Made by a program: the position numbers and the translations under genes. From the NCBI GenBank assembly GCA_003175865.1, contig PSRF01000229.1:1-8334 (forward strand): DNA of 8,334 nt. Reading direction: 5' to 3'. Source of the stretch: Blastocatellia bacterium (GTDB taxonomy: Bacteria > Acidobacteriota > Blastocatellia > Pyrinomonadales > Pyrinomonadaceae). Under the pieces are notes generated by a model, which searched no databases, was not told the origin of the DNA, and was given only the letters and a program-made list of their open reading frames with translations. This document shows, in pieces, positions 1-7,270 of the stretch (positions are counted from its first letter, which is position 1; the number at the start of each line of letters is the position of its first letter).

Positions 1-200
1 TGGTCGCTGCATTAGTGATCGCGGAGGCCCGGTTAGCGTAAGACATGCCTTTTGGACGAATCTTGCTAATGACACGGTGTCTAGCCTCAGGAAAGCTGCC
101 TTAGATCGATTCCAGCAGTTTAACTAGTGCAATTCGCACGCGAGATTCGTTACACTACTGACGCTCCGTCCTCGCCGGCGCTGCCCCACTCACGAAATCA
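1..200. other. Upstream region with no certain gene
   Basis: No complete gene can be supported here. On the + strand a frame is open from base 2 to a TAG at 125-127 (41 residues, ending LDRFQQFN). It could be the C-terminal tail of a gene that begins before the window, but I do not recognise it. A second + frame stops at 41. On the minus strand the frame open from about 100 to 1 has an ATG at 46-44 (MSYANRASAIT...), which could be the start of a divergent gene, but only 15 codons are visible. None of these is decisive. Bases 128-200 have no open frame of note. TACACT at 151-156 resembles a -10 box, but no good -35 hexamer precedes it. Confidence 0.4.
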
Positions 201-223
201 AGATTGAATCTAAGGGCGGTGAT
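201..223 (+). promoter_or_regulatory. Small palindrome and strong Shine-Dalgarno before the PilZ gene
   Basis: AGATT-g-AATCT (201-211) is a perfect short palindrome that could be an operator or chance. It runs into AAGGGCGGTGAT (212-223), a near match to the full anti-Shine-Dalgarno complement AAGGAGGTGAT. The GG-GG core lies about 9 bases before ATG 229, but only about 6 before the in-frame TTG at 226. This spacing is the reason to choose ATG 229 as the start. Confidence 0.55.
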
Positions 224-228
224 AGTTG

Positions 229-555
229 ATGAATGACAGCAATTCTCGAGCAACAAGCGAAGCCTCACAGCGACCGCGCAGTCCTCGAGTTCCCGTGGAG
301 TTTGACTTGCAAGTAGAGGGCAAAGACATACATGGAAATGCCTTCAACCAAAGCGGAAAAGCGACTAAGATTAGCCGCGGCGGCGCCACAATTATTGTCG
401 ATGTCGAAATGAAACTCGGCTCAGTAGTAAAATTAGTCCCACCCTTCGGTAGTAAACTCGATGCCGAGGTCAACGGATCATGGACCGACGACCTTGATGG
501 CCAACGCCGCATCGGTGTGAAGTTACTGAACGCTGATGGTTGGTTTGCGGATTGA
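229..555 (+). CDS. Small PilZ-domain protein, degenerate c-di-GMP site
   Basis: This is a 108-residue cytoplasmic protein with no signal peptide or membrane segment, consisting of one PilZ-type beta-barrel domain. PilZ domains bind cyclic di-GMP through an N-terminal Arg motif and a later [D/N]xSxxG motif. Here the Arg-rich stretch RPRSPR lies at residues 15-20, and KISRGG at 47-52 keeps the Ser and the final Gly but has Lys in place of Asp/Asn. The alternating hydrophobic strands after it (ATIIVDVEMKLGSVVKLV, then VNGSW and RRIGVKLL) fit the barrel. The Arg spacing is also not the canonical RxxxR, so ligand binding is uncertain; this may be a non-binding relative. The start is ATG 229, judged by the ribosome binding site; TTG 226 would add one residue. 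It ends 21 bases before recJ and is probably cotranscribed with it. The family call is fairly safe and the function is not known. Confidence 0.75.
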   Translation: MNDSNSRATSEASQRPRSPRVPVEFDLQVEGKDIHGNAFNQSGKATKISRGGATIIVDVEMKLGSVVKLVPPFGSKLDAEVNGSWTDDLDGQRRIGVKLLNADGWFAD

Positions 556-576
556 ATTGAGAAGAATGATTTCTAA

Positions 577-2280
577 ATGACGGCCAAACGCTGGATCGTA
601 CGCGAGCGCAACACTGAAGCTGCTTCGCTCGCACGCGTTCTCGGTATCTCACCAATTCTGGCTGATCTGCTAATTGCTCGCGGTTGTTCCAATGAAACCA
701 CTGCGCGGGCGTTTCTCACCCCAAAATACGAACAACTTCACGATCCATACCTGATGCTTGGCATGGCCGAAGCTGTGTCACGTCTTCAGCGCGCTATTGA
801 TGCCGAGGAGCCTATTCTGATCTATGGCGACTATGACGTTGATGGCACAACAGGCACTGCAGTGTTGTTGCGTGCTTTGAAGTTGTTGGGCGCACGCACC
901 GGGTTTCATGTGCCTCATCGGTTTACCGAAGGCTACGGTATTCAGCAGCCGGCACTGGAAAGAGGGTTGGCTGATGGTTACAAACTCGTTGTCAGTGTTG
1001 ATTGTGGGATTCGTGCTCACGAGCCGCTGTACTGGGCGCGCGAGCACGGGTTGGATGTAATCATCACTGACCATCATCTTCCTGACGATGACGAAGGAGC
1101 ACCTCCTGCCTTCGCGGTTCTGAATCCAAATCAAGCAGGCTGTGTTTATCCAGACAAGAATCTTGCAGGCGTTGGGGTTGCCTTCAAACTCGTCCACGCG
1201 TTGTATCGTGAACAAGGACGCGAAGAACAGGTCGAAGCATTTTTGAAAGTAGTGGCGATTGGAACGGTTGCCGATGTCGCAAAATTGATTGGCGAGAATC
1301 GTACAATCGTTACACTTGGATTGCGAGATCTTGCGAAGGCACGAAACCCGGGACTACGCGCGCTGATCGACGTTGCCGGTTGCGGTGATGGCAAGGGAAT
1401 GACAGCATACGACTTGGGCTTTCGCCTGGGACCACGCATTAATGCGGCGGGACGAATGGATGCGGCCAGAGCGGTCGTCGAGTTGTTTGATACACGTGAC
1501 TACTCAGAAGCAAGGCGGCTGGCGCAACATCTCGATTCGCGTAATGAAGAGCGCAAGGCAGTTCAGCAACAGATATTCGATCTCGCGATTTCGGAGTTAT
1601 CAACCTCTTCCGGCTTGAGTCGTCACGTTGCAGTGATTGCCGGCGAGGGATGGCATCGCGGTGTCATTGGTATCGCGGCCTCCAAAATTGCAGAGCAGAT
1701 AAATCGGCCCGTTGTCGTGCTTTCTATTGACGGCGATATTGCACACGGTTCTGCGCGAAGCATAGAACCGTATCACTTATTGAATGGTCTGACATCGTGT
1801 GCCGATCTGTTTGATAAATTTGGCGGGCATTCCCACGCTGCCGGCATAACAATTCGCACCAACCGGATCGACGAATTCCGCCGACGACTGAACGATCACG
1901 CCTCGATGTGTTTGACAGATGAGGACCTCGAACCGACAGTTATGACTGACATGGAACTCTCACCGGAGCAGATAACTTATCAGTTTGCGAAGGAACTGTG
2001 CCGTCTTGAGCCGTTTGGCGCAGGTAATCCACAACCGCTATTCTGCTCCCGAGGGGTACGTTTGTTGTCGGAGCCTCGAGTACTAAAGGACAAACATTTG
2101 AAACTACGCCTAGCGGGACCCAAGAATCGACCTTTAGAAGCGGTTTGGTGGAATTGTATTGCCGAACATGAGCAAACTCCGAAGATACAGGACAGCATCG
2201 AACTCGCCTATACGGTCGAATTGAACATTTGGAATGATGAGGCCCGCATCCAATTGAATATTGTCGATTCAAAGCCCTGA
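577..2280 (+). CDS. recJ: Single-stranded-DNA-specific 5'-3' exonuclease RecJ
   Basis: The 567-residue protein matches the usual RecJ length. RecJ degrades single-stranded DNA 5' to 3' in recombinational repair (RecFOR pathway), mismatch repair and base-excision repair, using two metal ions in a DHH phosphoesterase core. All core motifs are visible: DYDVDG at 85-90, DCG at 142-144, DHH at 165-167, GTVADV at 229-234 and GPRINAAGRM at 285-294. The DHHA1 domain follows with GEGWHRGVIGI (356-366), GSARS (391-395) and GGHSHAAG (416-423). The C-terminal part, starting near LEPFGAGNP (477-485), is the OB-fold DNA-binding domain and runs to the end. No key residue is missing. The start is ATG 577, with a GAGAAG purine stretch at 559-564. 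The gene follows the PilZ gene by 21 bases and is followed by the lptCA gene after 39 bases. Linking recJ to LPS transport genes is probably an operon convenience rather than a functional bond. Confidence 0.97.
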   Translation: MTAKRWIVRERNTEAASLARVLGISPILADLLIARGCSNETTARAFLTPKYEQLHDPYLMLGMAEAVSRLQRAIDAEEPILIYGDYDVDGTTGTAVLLRALKLLGARTGFHVPHRFTEGYGIQQPALERGLADGYKLVVSVDCGIRAHEPLYWAREHGLDVIITDHHLPDDDEGAPPAFAVLNPNQAGCVYPDKNLAGVGVAFKLVHALYREQGREEQVEAFLKVVAIGTVADVAKLIGENRTIVTLGLRDLAKARNPGLRALIDVAGCGDGKGMTAYDLGFRLGPRINAAGRMDAARAVVELFDTRDYSEARRLAQHLDSRNEERKAVQQQIFDLAISELSTSSGLSRHVAVIAGEGWHRGVIGIAASKIAEQINRPVVVLSIDGDIAHGSARSIEPYHLLNGLTSCADLFDKFGGHSHAAGITIRTNRIDEFRRRLNDHASMCLTDEDLEPTVMTDMELSPEQITYQFAKELCRLEPFGAGNPQPLFCSRGVRLLSEPRVLKDKHLKLRLAGPKNRPLEAVWWNCIAEHEQTPKIQDSIELAYTVELNIWNDEARIQLNIVDSKP

Positions 2281-2319
2281 CTTAGTTGGTCCATTATGTT
2301 TTCGTTCGTCTAATTTGGT

Positions 2320-4635
2320 ATGCAGGAAGTTTCGCGAAAGAGAGCTTTTGCAATTGGCTGGCGCGCACGTGTGCCGATGCTGGCACGTGTTGCCGCAATC
2401 ACTCTACTTGCGTCAGGTGTGGCGTTTGTGGGGGTCTCTTACTACAAGTTGCGCAACGCGGAACGTTGGAAGCTGAAGCCTGGGACTCCTGAACTCTCTA
2501 AAGATATCACGGGCGTTGTCGAAGGTTATGAGCAGCGGGTCACTAAGAACGACCGACTGTACATGCTGGTTAAAGCCTCGAAAGACATCACGTTTTCAGA
2601 CAGTCATCATGAGTTGGAAAACGTTAGCATCGCAGTGTATCCGCCCGTCGGAGATGTTCCTGATCAAATCACCGCCTTACGAGCAATCTACCAACCCACG
2701 ACATCTGTTATCTCGTTCATGGGCACTGTGAAAATCGAGACTAAAGACAAGTTAAAGGTGAACACTGAAGCGCTTTCGTTCGATCGCGACAACGAGCGCG
2801 CGCAGACAGAAGCGCCGATAACGTTCGAACGTGAGAACGTTAACGGACGTGCGACTGGGGCGGTTCTCGAGCAAAAAACAAAACGCCTCGAGTTAAAGAA
2901 AGACGTTGAATTGACGATTCTTCCGCCGGTGAGTTCTGATCCAAAAGTCAAAGTCTCAGCGCGGTCGCGACCGGTGACTGTTAAGGCTGCGAATGCGGTA
3001 TTCGAACAGGAGTCTCTACGCCTGACGTTTTCCGGAGGTGTTACTGCAGAGCAGGAAAGCGACATTATGAGTGGCGATACACTGTATACGACACTCAACA
3101 AAGATAAGCGTGTCGAGAAAGTAGAGATGCGTGGCAATTCGTATATGCGATCAATGGAGCCAGGACGAGCTGTCGAATCGCACTCGACCGACATGAACTT
3201 CTTTTTCGATAACGACCAAAGACTCGAGCGCGCCCAGGCAGTGACTAACGTTACAGCCGGCACGCTCGATGCGGACTCTGACATGCAACTGAGCGACGTC
3301 CAGATGTTGGAAGTAAAGTTTCAGGCGCAAGATGAACGGAGTTTACTTAAAGAGATGTACGCCGGTGGTCGCAGCACGGTCACTTTGTCCGCTCCAAAGT
3401 CGAAAGGTACCGATCCGCGTTCAGCAAACAAGCGGGTTACTGCCGATACATTGAGATTGACCTGGCGTAGTACCGGTCGCGATTTGGAAAACGCGCAAGC
3501 AGTAGGAAACGCAGAGTTGTTTATCGATCCGGTCGTCAAAGACAATCGTGCTGACCGCAAGACGTTGACGGCACCGCAGATGAGTTGTGATTTCTTCGAA
3601 GCAGGAAACTTGACAAAGAACTGCAATGCCTCTGGCGGAGTCAAGGCAGTTCTCGAACCAGTTAAGCCTACGCCGACAAAGGGGACGAGAACTCTGACAG
3701 CGCAGTCGATGAACGCTGTTTTTCTCAAAGAAACTCAGGACGTCGACAAGTTCGACGCGTCCGGTGACAGTAAGTTCAATGAGAACGATCGGAATGGGAT
3801 CGCGGCCAACATGACGTATACCACGAGTGATGAGACGGTTCGTTTCCGCGGAGGCGATCCTACCGTCTGGGACTCAAGGGGCCGTACAAAGGCTATCGAA
3901 CTCGATTCAGATTTGAAAAACCAGGTTTCGTACAGTCGCGGTAGGACCAGCACAACTTACTACAGTCAGGAACAGACGGGTGGTGCAACTCCATTCTCGA
4001 AAGTTAAGAGTCCAGTCTACATCGTGAGCGAGCGCGCCGAGTTTTATCACGAGCGTGGTTTGGCGGTTTACATGGGCAACGCGCGTGCATGGCAGGACGA
4101 TAACTTTGTTCGCGGCGACAAATTGAACCTGTACCTCAACGACAAGCGGATGGAGGCAATCGGACATATTCAGTCAGCGATTTACGATTCAAAACGTCGA
4201 GTTGATGGTCGGCTTACCTCAATTCCTGTTTTTGCGAGCGCTGACAACATGTCTTACTCCGATCCCGAGCGCAAGGTCCATTACGATGGAAACGTTGACA
4301 TCAAACAGGGCACAGATCGCATGACTAGTGGAGTGGCTGATGTCTATCTGTTGAAAGATTCGAACGAGATGGACCGGACCATTGCTGAACGTAACGTTGT
4401 CATGACGCAACCTAACCGAAAAGGCACAGGCGATTGGGTCCAGTACACTGCCGTGGACGAACTTGCCGTACTGAAAGGAAATCCAGCAAGAGTCGAAGAC
4501 ACAGAACAAGGGACTACGGAGGGCGGTCGATTGACCCTGTCCATGCGAGACAGTAAAGTCATTGCTGACGACACGCGCGGGCCATTAACGCCTGGTCGTA
4601 TTCGCTCCACCCACAAGATCACCAAGAAGCCCTGA
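2320..4635 (+). CDS. lptC: Membrane-anchored LptC/LptA-type LPS transport protein (large fusion)
   Basis: The 771-residue protein has a basic N-terminus (RKR, R15, R17, R23) followed by one hydrophobic segment at about 24-42 and then a long periplasmic part. This is the topology of LptC, the inner-membrane anchor that accepts LPS from LptB2FG. Residues about 60-200 look like the LptC jelly-roll (VKIETKDKLKVNTEALSFD, then ITFERENVNGRATG). The rest repeats the LptA/OstA pattern of short alternating strands with 'SGDTLYTTL', 'LTAPQMSCDF', 'LTAQSMNAVF', 'SERAEFYHERGLAVYMGNA', 'RGDKLNLYLNDKRMEAI' and 'ASADNMSYSDPERKVHYDGNV'. E. coli LptC and LptA are about 190 residues each, so this chain is about twice their sum and may carry several bridge modules. 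ATG 2320 follows an in-frame TAA at 2311 and has no clear Shine-Dalgarno. An alternative Met at residue 20 would still keep the membrane segment. lptB follows 12 bases downstream. The family call is good; the exact domain boundaries are my estimate. Confidence 0.85.
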   Translation: MQEVSRKRAFAIGWRARVPMLARVAAITLLASGVAFVGVSYYKLRNAERWKLKPGTPELSKDITGVVEGYEQRVTKNDRLYMLVKASKDITFSDSHHELENVSIAVYPPVGDVPDQITALRAIYQPTTSVISFMGTVKIETKDKLKVNTEALSFDRDNERAQTEAPITFERENVNGRATGAVLEQKTKRLELKKDVELTILPPVSSDPKVKVSARSRPVTVKAANAVFEQESLRLTFSGGVTAEQESDIMSGDTLYTTLNKDKRVEKVEMRGNSYMRSMEPGRAVESHSTDMNFFFDNDQRLERAQAVTNVTAGTLDADSDMQLSDVQMLEVKFQAQDERSLLKEMYAGGRSTVTLSAPKSKGTDPRSANKRVTADTLRLTWRSTGRDLENAQAVGNAELFIDPVVKDNRADRKTLTAPQMSCDFFEAGNLTKNCNASGGVKAVLEPVKPTPTKGTRTLTAQSMNAVFLKETQDVDKFDASGDSKFNENDRNGIAANMTYTTSDETVRFRGGDPTVWDSRGRTKAIELDSDLKNQVSYSRGRTSTTYYSQEQTGGATPFSKVKSPVYIVSERAEFYHERGLAVYMGNARAWQDDNFVRGDKLNLYLNDKRMEAIGHIQSAIYDSKRRVDGRLTSIPVFASADNMSYSDPERKVHYDGNVDIKQGTDRMTSGVADVYLLKDSNEMDRTIAERNVVMTQPNRKGTGDWVQYTAVDELAVLKGNPARVEDTEQGTTEGGRLTLSMRDSKVIADDTRGPLTPGRIRSTHKITKKP

Positions 4636-4647
4636 CCCACCCACCAC

Positions 4648-5451
4648 ATGCGCGCTGAAGAGATCGCTGAGAGGACAGTTGAGCAGAACGGTTTCGACGT
4701 GCATAGACCGGAAACTAACACTCCGTCCAGCACTTCTCTCCGGAGTCAAAACTTAGTCAAACATTATGGGAAACGTCGTGTGGTGGACGACGTTAGTCTT
4801 CACGTTGAAAACGGTGAAGTGGTGGGCTTACTCGGCGCCAATGGCGCGGGGAAAACCACAACTTTCTACATGATCGTGGGGTTGGAACATCCTGACAGTG
4901 GTACCGTGCTCTTGGCCAATCGTGATCTAACAAAGCTTCCAATGTACCTCCGGGCGCGTCTGGGAATAGGTTATCTGCCCCAAGAACCATCAGTGTTCCG
5001 GAAGATGACGACCGCTCAAAACATCCTGGCAGTGTTGGAAACGATGGGCTTGCGACGGCGCGAGCAACTCAAGCGTCTCGAGGAATTATTGGAGGAATTT
5101 GGTATCGCTCATGTGCGGAATACGCGTGGTGACGCGCTGTCAGGTGGCGAGAGACGACGCACCGAAATCGCGCGTGCGCTCGCAACGGAACCGCAATACA
5201 TCTTGCTAGACGAGCCATTCGCCGGAATAGATCCAAAAGCGGTTGACGATATTCAGAATGTGATACTTTATTTACGAGATCGTGGCATTGGTATTCTCAT
5301 TACCGATCACAATGTCCGCGAGACCCTGGGCGTGACCGATCGAGCTTACATAATGGCTGAAGGACGCATTTTTAGATCTGGAAAACCAAGAGACTTGACA
5401 GAAGACGCTGAAGTTCGAAGACTCTATTTGGGTGAGAAATTCCGTATGTGA
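4648..5451 (+). CDS. lptB: LPS export ABC transporter ATP-binding protein LptB
   Basis: LptB is the cytoplasmic ATPase of the LptB2FG complex, which extracts LPS from the inner membrane and pushes it along the LptC-LptA bridge. The 267-residue protein has all ABC motifs: Walker A GANGAGKT at 63-70, Q-loop Gln112 in YLPQEPSVF, signature LSGGERRR at 164-171, Walker B ILLDEPF at 185-191 with catalytic Glu189, D-loop GID at 193-195 and H-loop His221 in LITDHNVRE. The stretches [13 protein letters not shown] and TDHNVRETL are typical of LptB rather than of other ABC ATPases. It is longer than the usual roughly 240 residues because about 30 polar residues precede the first core strand at [11 protein letters not shown]. 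No Shine-Dalgarno is seen before ATG 4648, so translation may be coupled to lptCA 12 bases upstream. GTG 4699 (codon 18) is a possible shorter start. The lptF and lptG partners are not in the window. Confidence 0.96.
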   Translation: MRAEEIAERTVEQNGFDVHRPETNTPSSTSLRSQNLVKHYGKRRVVDDVSLHVENGEVVGLLGANGAGKTTTFYMIVGLEHPDSGTVLLANRDLTKLPMYLRARLGIGYLPQEPSVFRKMTTAQNILAVLETMGLRRREQLKRLEELLEEFGIAHVRNTRGDALSGGERRRTEIARALATEPQYILLDEPFAGIDPKAVDDIQNVILYLRDRGIGILITDHNVRETLGVTDRAYIMAEGRIFRSGKPRDLTEDAEVRRLYLGEKFRM

Positions 5452-5459
5452 ATGCCTGC

Positions 5460-5488
5460 ACCACAATCAGCCGCCGATAGGTTATAAT
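5460..5488 (+). promoter_or_regulatory. Candidate sigma-70-type promoter for rpoN
   Basis: A perfect -10 hexamer TATAAT lies at 5483-5488 in the 103-base gap between lptB and rpoN. The hexamer 17 bases upstream (5460-5465, ACCACA) is a poor -35 and no extended -10 TG is present. If it is used, transcription would start near 5494-5496 and give a leader of about 60 bases before rpoN. This would let rpoN-hpf-rapZ be expressed apart from the lpt genes. Based on sequence match only. Confidence 0.45.
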
Positions 5489-5493
5489 CTCCC

Positions 5494-5508
5494 TGCGCGT
5501 TAAGCGCA
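5494..5508 (+). promoter_or_regulatory. Small stem-loop at the 5' end of the rpoN leader
   Basis: TGCGC (5494-5498) pairs with GCGCA (5504-5508) around a GTTAA loop, directly after the TATAAT box and before a run of A. If transcription starts at about 5494, this 5-bp hairpin would cap the 5' end of the rpoN mRNA, a position known in other genes to protect transcripts. It could also be chance. There is no T run after it, so it is not a + strand terminator. Confidence 0.3.
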
Positions 5509-5554
5509 AAAAATAGAAACAAGCGACGAAGGTTTTTTACAGATCCACTGAGGA

Positions 5555-7159
5555 ATGTCTCTTAAACTAACTACCAGCCTCTCCCAACGACTAGTGTTGA
5601 CGCCGCAATTGCGTCAGCGGATTGAGATGTTGCAGATGACGTCACTCGAATTGGGTGACTTGATCCAGCAACAGTTGTTGGAGAATCCCGTCCTCGAGGA
5701 GGTTCCTACTCAAGAAGAGGCACGTGAGCTGGCTGAGAAGATACTGGATCATCTGGCAAGTGCTGATGCCGACACTCCATTTGATCAGGTGACTGCTGAC
5801 GTCGCTGAACCTGGTAGTCCCTCAACGAACGGTTCGGGTGAAACAGAGGCATCTGCGGGTCTCGCGTCTGCTGCAGAATCTGAATACGAGGTGAGTGCTA
5901 CAGCCGTGTCCTCTGAAGAAGGGACCGGCGAAGAGACCTATGCGGATGAACCAGCACGCGACTCCTTTGAAGAGATCGACTTCGGTCGCGAATTTCAAGA
6001 TTACCTGGATCCTGGATATAAGACTCAGGAGATTGAGTACAAGGAAGATGCTCCCACCTTTGAGCAATTTCTGACTCGCCCACCATCACTCGCGGATCAC
6101 CTTGAATGGCAGTTACACATGAGTCCAATCGAAACGGACGTGTGTGATGCCGCTATTTGCGTAATTGGAAATCTCAATGCCGATGGTCGTTTGAATGCGA
6201 CAAACGAAGAGATCGCGGCGATGGGACCATGGACAGTGGAAGTTGTAGAACAGGCTCGACAGGTAGTCATGCGTCTGGATCCTGTTGGTTGCGGTGCTCG
6301 CGATGTTAAGGAATGTTTACTAGTGCAGCTGGAAGTTCGTGGTGAGAATGACCGTCTTGCGGCAAAGCTGATTAGCGATAATTTTGCTGACCTGCAACAA
6401 CATAAGCTGCCACACTTATCGAAACAAATCGGTGTCGACGTTGATACGCTGTTAGCCGAGCTACAGTTCATTAGAACACTCGATCCTTATCCGGGCCGTC
6501 GCTATTCTGCCGATGAGCCGATACTTATCACGCCGGAGATTTATATCGAAAAGCTGGATGAGAACGACGACGAATACATTATCTATTTTGCGGATGACGG
6601 AAGCCCTCGCTTGCGCGTGAGTCAGCAGTACCAGCACATGCTGAGCCAGGGTGGAGTGAGTAATGAGACGAAGAGTTTTATCCGCGAAAAGATGCGTTCC
6701 GCTGTGGATCTGCTTAGAAATATTGAACATCGTCGTCAAACAATCTACAAGGTAGTTGAGTCAATTGTTCAGCGTCAGAAAGACTTTCTCGATCATGGTG
6801 TTCAGTACATCAAGCCAATGATGTTGAAAGACATTGCTGAAGACATCGGAATGCACTTGTCGACTGTATCTCGGGTCGTTAATCGAAAATACGCACACAC
6901 CCCCCAGGGTGTCATCGAACTCCGACGATTCTTCACTGAAGGTATGTTAAATGAAGATGGTGAAGAGATATCGACGCGGATCATCAAATTGAAGATAAAG
7001 AAGCTGATTGAAGAAGAGGATTCACACAATCCAATTACTGACGATCAGGTTGTGAAAATTCTGGCAAAAGATGGCATTAGGTTGTCGCGCCGCACGGTCG
7101 CAAAATATCGTGACCAGATGCAGATTCCAGGATCGCGCGAACGTCGTGCTGTGGTTTGA
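5555..7159 (+). CDS. rpoN: RNA polymerase sigma-54 factor RpoN
   Basis: RpoN directs RNA polymerase to -24/-12 promoters, where opening needs an AAA+ enhancer-binding protein. The 534-residue protein shows the full architecture. Region I is at 1-50 (QRLVLTPQLRQRIEMLQM, then LIQQQLLENPVLEE). An acidic, low-complexity region II spans about 51-165. The core-binding region includes LDPVGCGARD (241-250) and LDPYPGRRYS (309-318). The DNA-binding part carries the helix-turn-helix LKDIAEDIGMHLSTVSRVVNR (424-444) and the RpoN box SRRTVAKYR (511-519), where the usual first residue is Ala. It is longer than the E. coli protein (477 residues), mainly because of the extended acidic linker. ATG 5555 has GAGGA immediately before it, which is too close for a normal Shine-Dalgarno; a GAAGG at 5528-5532 is too far. 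The N-terminal match to the family nonetheless supports this start. No enhancer-binding protein is in the window. Confidence 0.97.
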   Translation: MSLKLTTSLSQRLVLTPQLRQRIEMLQMTSLELGDLIQQQLLENPVLEEVPTQEEARELAEKILDHLASADADTPFDQVTADVAEPGSPSTNGSGETEASAGLASAAESEYEVSATAVSSEEGTGEETYADEPARDSFEEIDFGREFQDYLDPGYKTQEIEYKEDAPTFEQFLTRPPSLADHLEWQLHMSPIETDVCDAAICVIGNLNADGRLNATNEEIAAMGPWTVEVVEQARQVVMRLDPVGCGARDVKECLLVQLEVRGENDRLAAKLISDNFADLQQHKLPHLSKQIGVDVDTLLAELQFIRTLDPYPGRRYSADEPILITPEIYIEKLDENDDEYIIYFADDGSPRLRVSQQYQHMLSQGGVSNETKSFIREKMRSAVDLLRNIEHRRQTIYKVVESIVQRQKDFLDHGVQYIKPMMLKDIAEDIGMHLSTVSRVVNRKYAHTPQGVIELRRFFTEGMLNEDGEEISTRIIKLKIKKLIEEEDSHNPITDDQVVKILAKDGIRLSRRTVAKYRDQMQIPGSRERRAVV

Positions 7160-7207
7160 TACAGCATGATGAAACAGACTTCTTAAACAATAAATCTTAA
7201 GCTGTAG

Positions 7208-7226
7208 TCGGATTCACAGAATCCGA
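7208..7226 (+). promoter_or_regulatory. Perfect 8-bp inverted repeat in the rpoN-hpf gap
   Basis: TCGGATTC (7208-7215) and GAATCCGA (7219-7226) form a perfect 8-bp stem with a three-base ACA loop, 45 bases before the hpf ATG. No T run follows, so it is not a typical intrinsic terminator. It could be a leader hairpin in a readthrough rpoN-hpf mRNA, a processing site or a protein-binding operator. The A/T-rich stretch before it (7181-7201, with TCTTAA twice) could hold a promoter, but I cannot align good -35 and -10 boxes. Confidence 0.45.
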
Positions 7227-7253
7227 GTGAGCATTGGTATCGCTGCACAGCCT

Positions 7254-7264
7254 GGGGAGGAAGG
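7254..7264 (+). promoter_or_regulatory. Strong Shine-Dalgarno of hpf
   Basis: GGGGAGGAAGG ends 6 bases before ATG 7271, and its GGAGG core lies 10 bases before it. The in-frame TTG at 7265 directly abuts the purine tract and is therefore unlikely as a start. This is the strongest ribosome binding site in the window, consistent with HPF being made in high amounts when needed. Confidence 0.7.
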
Positions 7265-7270
7265 TTGCCA

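Noticed and set aside
52..67. TTGGACGAATCTTGCT resembles a sigma-54 promoter (TTGGCACG-N4-TTGCW).
   Set aside because: The GG and GC are 9 bases apart instead of the strict 10, as if one C were missing, and sigma-54 is very sensitive to this spacing.
2..127. Partial gene on the + strand ending at TAG 125.
   Set aside because: Forty-one codons without a recognisable motif are too few, and a minus-strand frame over the same bases is equally open; it is described only as part of the upstream region.
778..1215. Minus-strand open frame of 145 codons opposite recJ.
   Set aside because: It overlaps the conserved DHH motifs of recJ and its translation shows no family resemblance.
2384..2398. TGGCACGTGTTGCC inside lptCA resembles a -24/-12 element.
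   Set aside because: GG to GC spacing is 8 instead of 10 and the site lies inside the coding sequence of the membrane anchor.
2261..2492. Two short + strand frames over the recJ-lptCA junction.
   Set aside because: They are Cys-rich out-of-frame readings of the lptCA membrane-anchor region with no ribosome binding site.
2688..3284. Minus-strand open frame of 198 codons opposite lptCA.
   Set aside because: It lies fully inside a well-supported gene on the other strand; its Ser/Arg/Val-rich product has no recognisable motif.
7235..7247. TGGTAT...TGCA before hpf as a possible sigma-54 promoter next to rpoN.
   Set aside because: Only 7 bases separate GG and GC, so the spacing rules it out.
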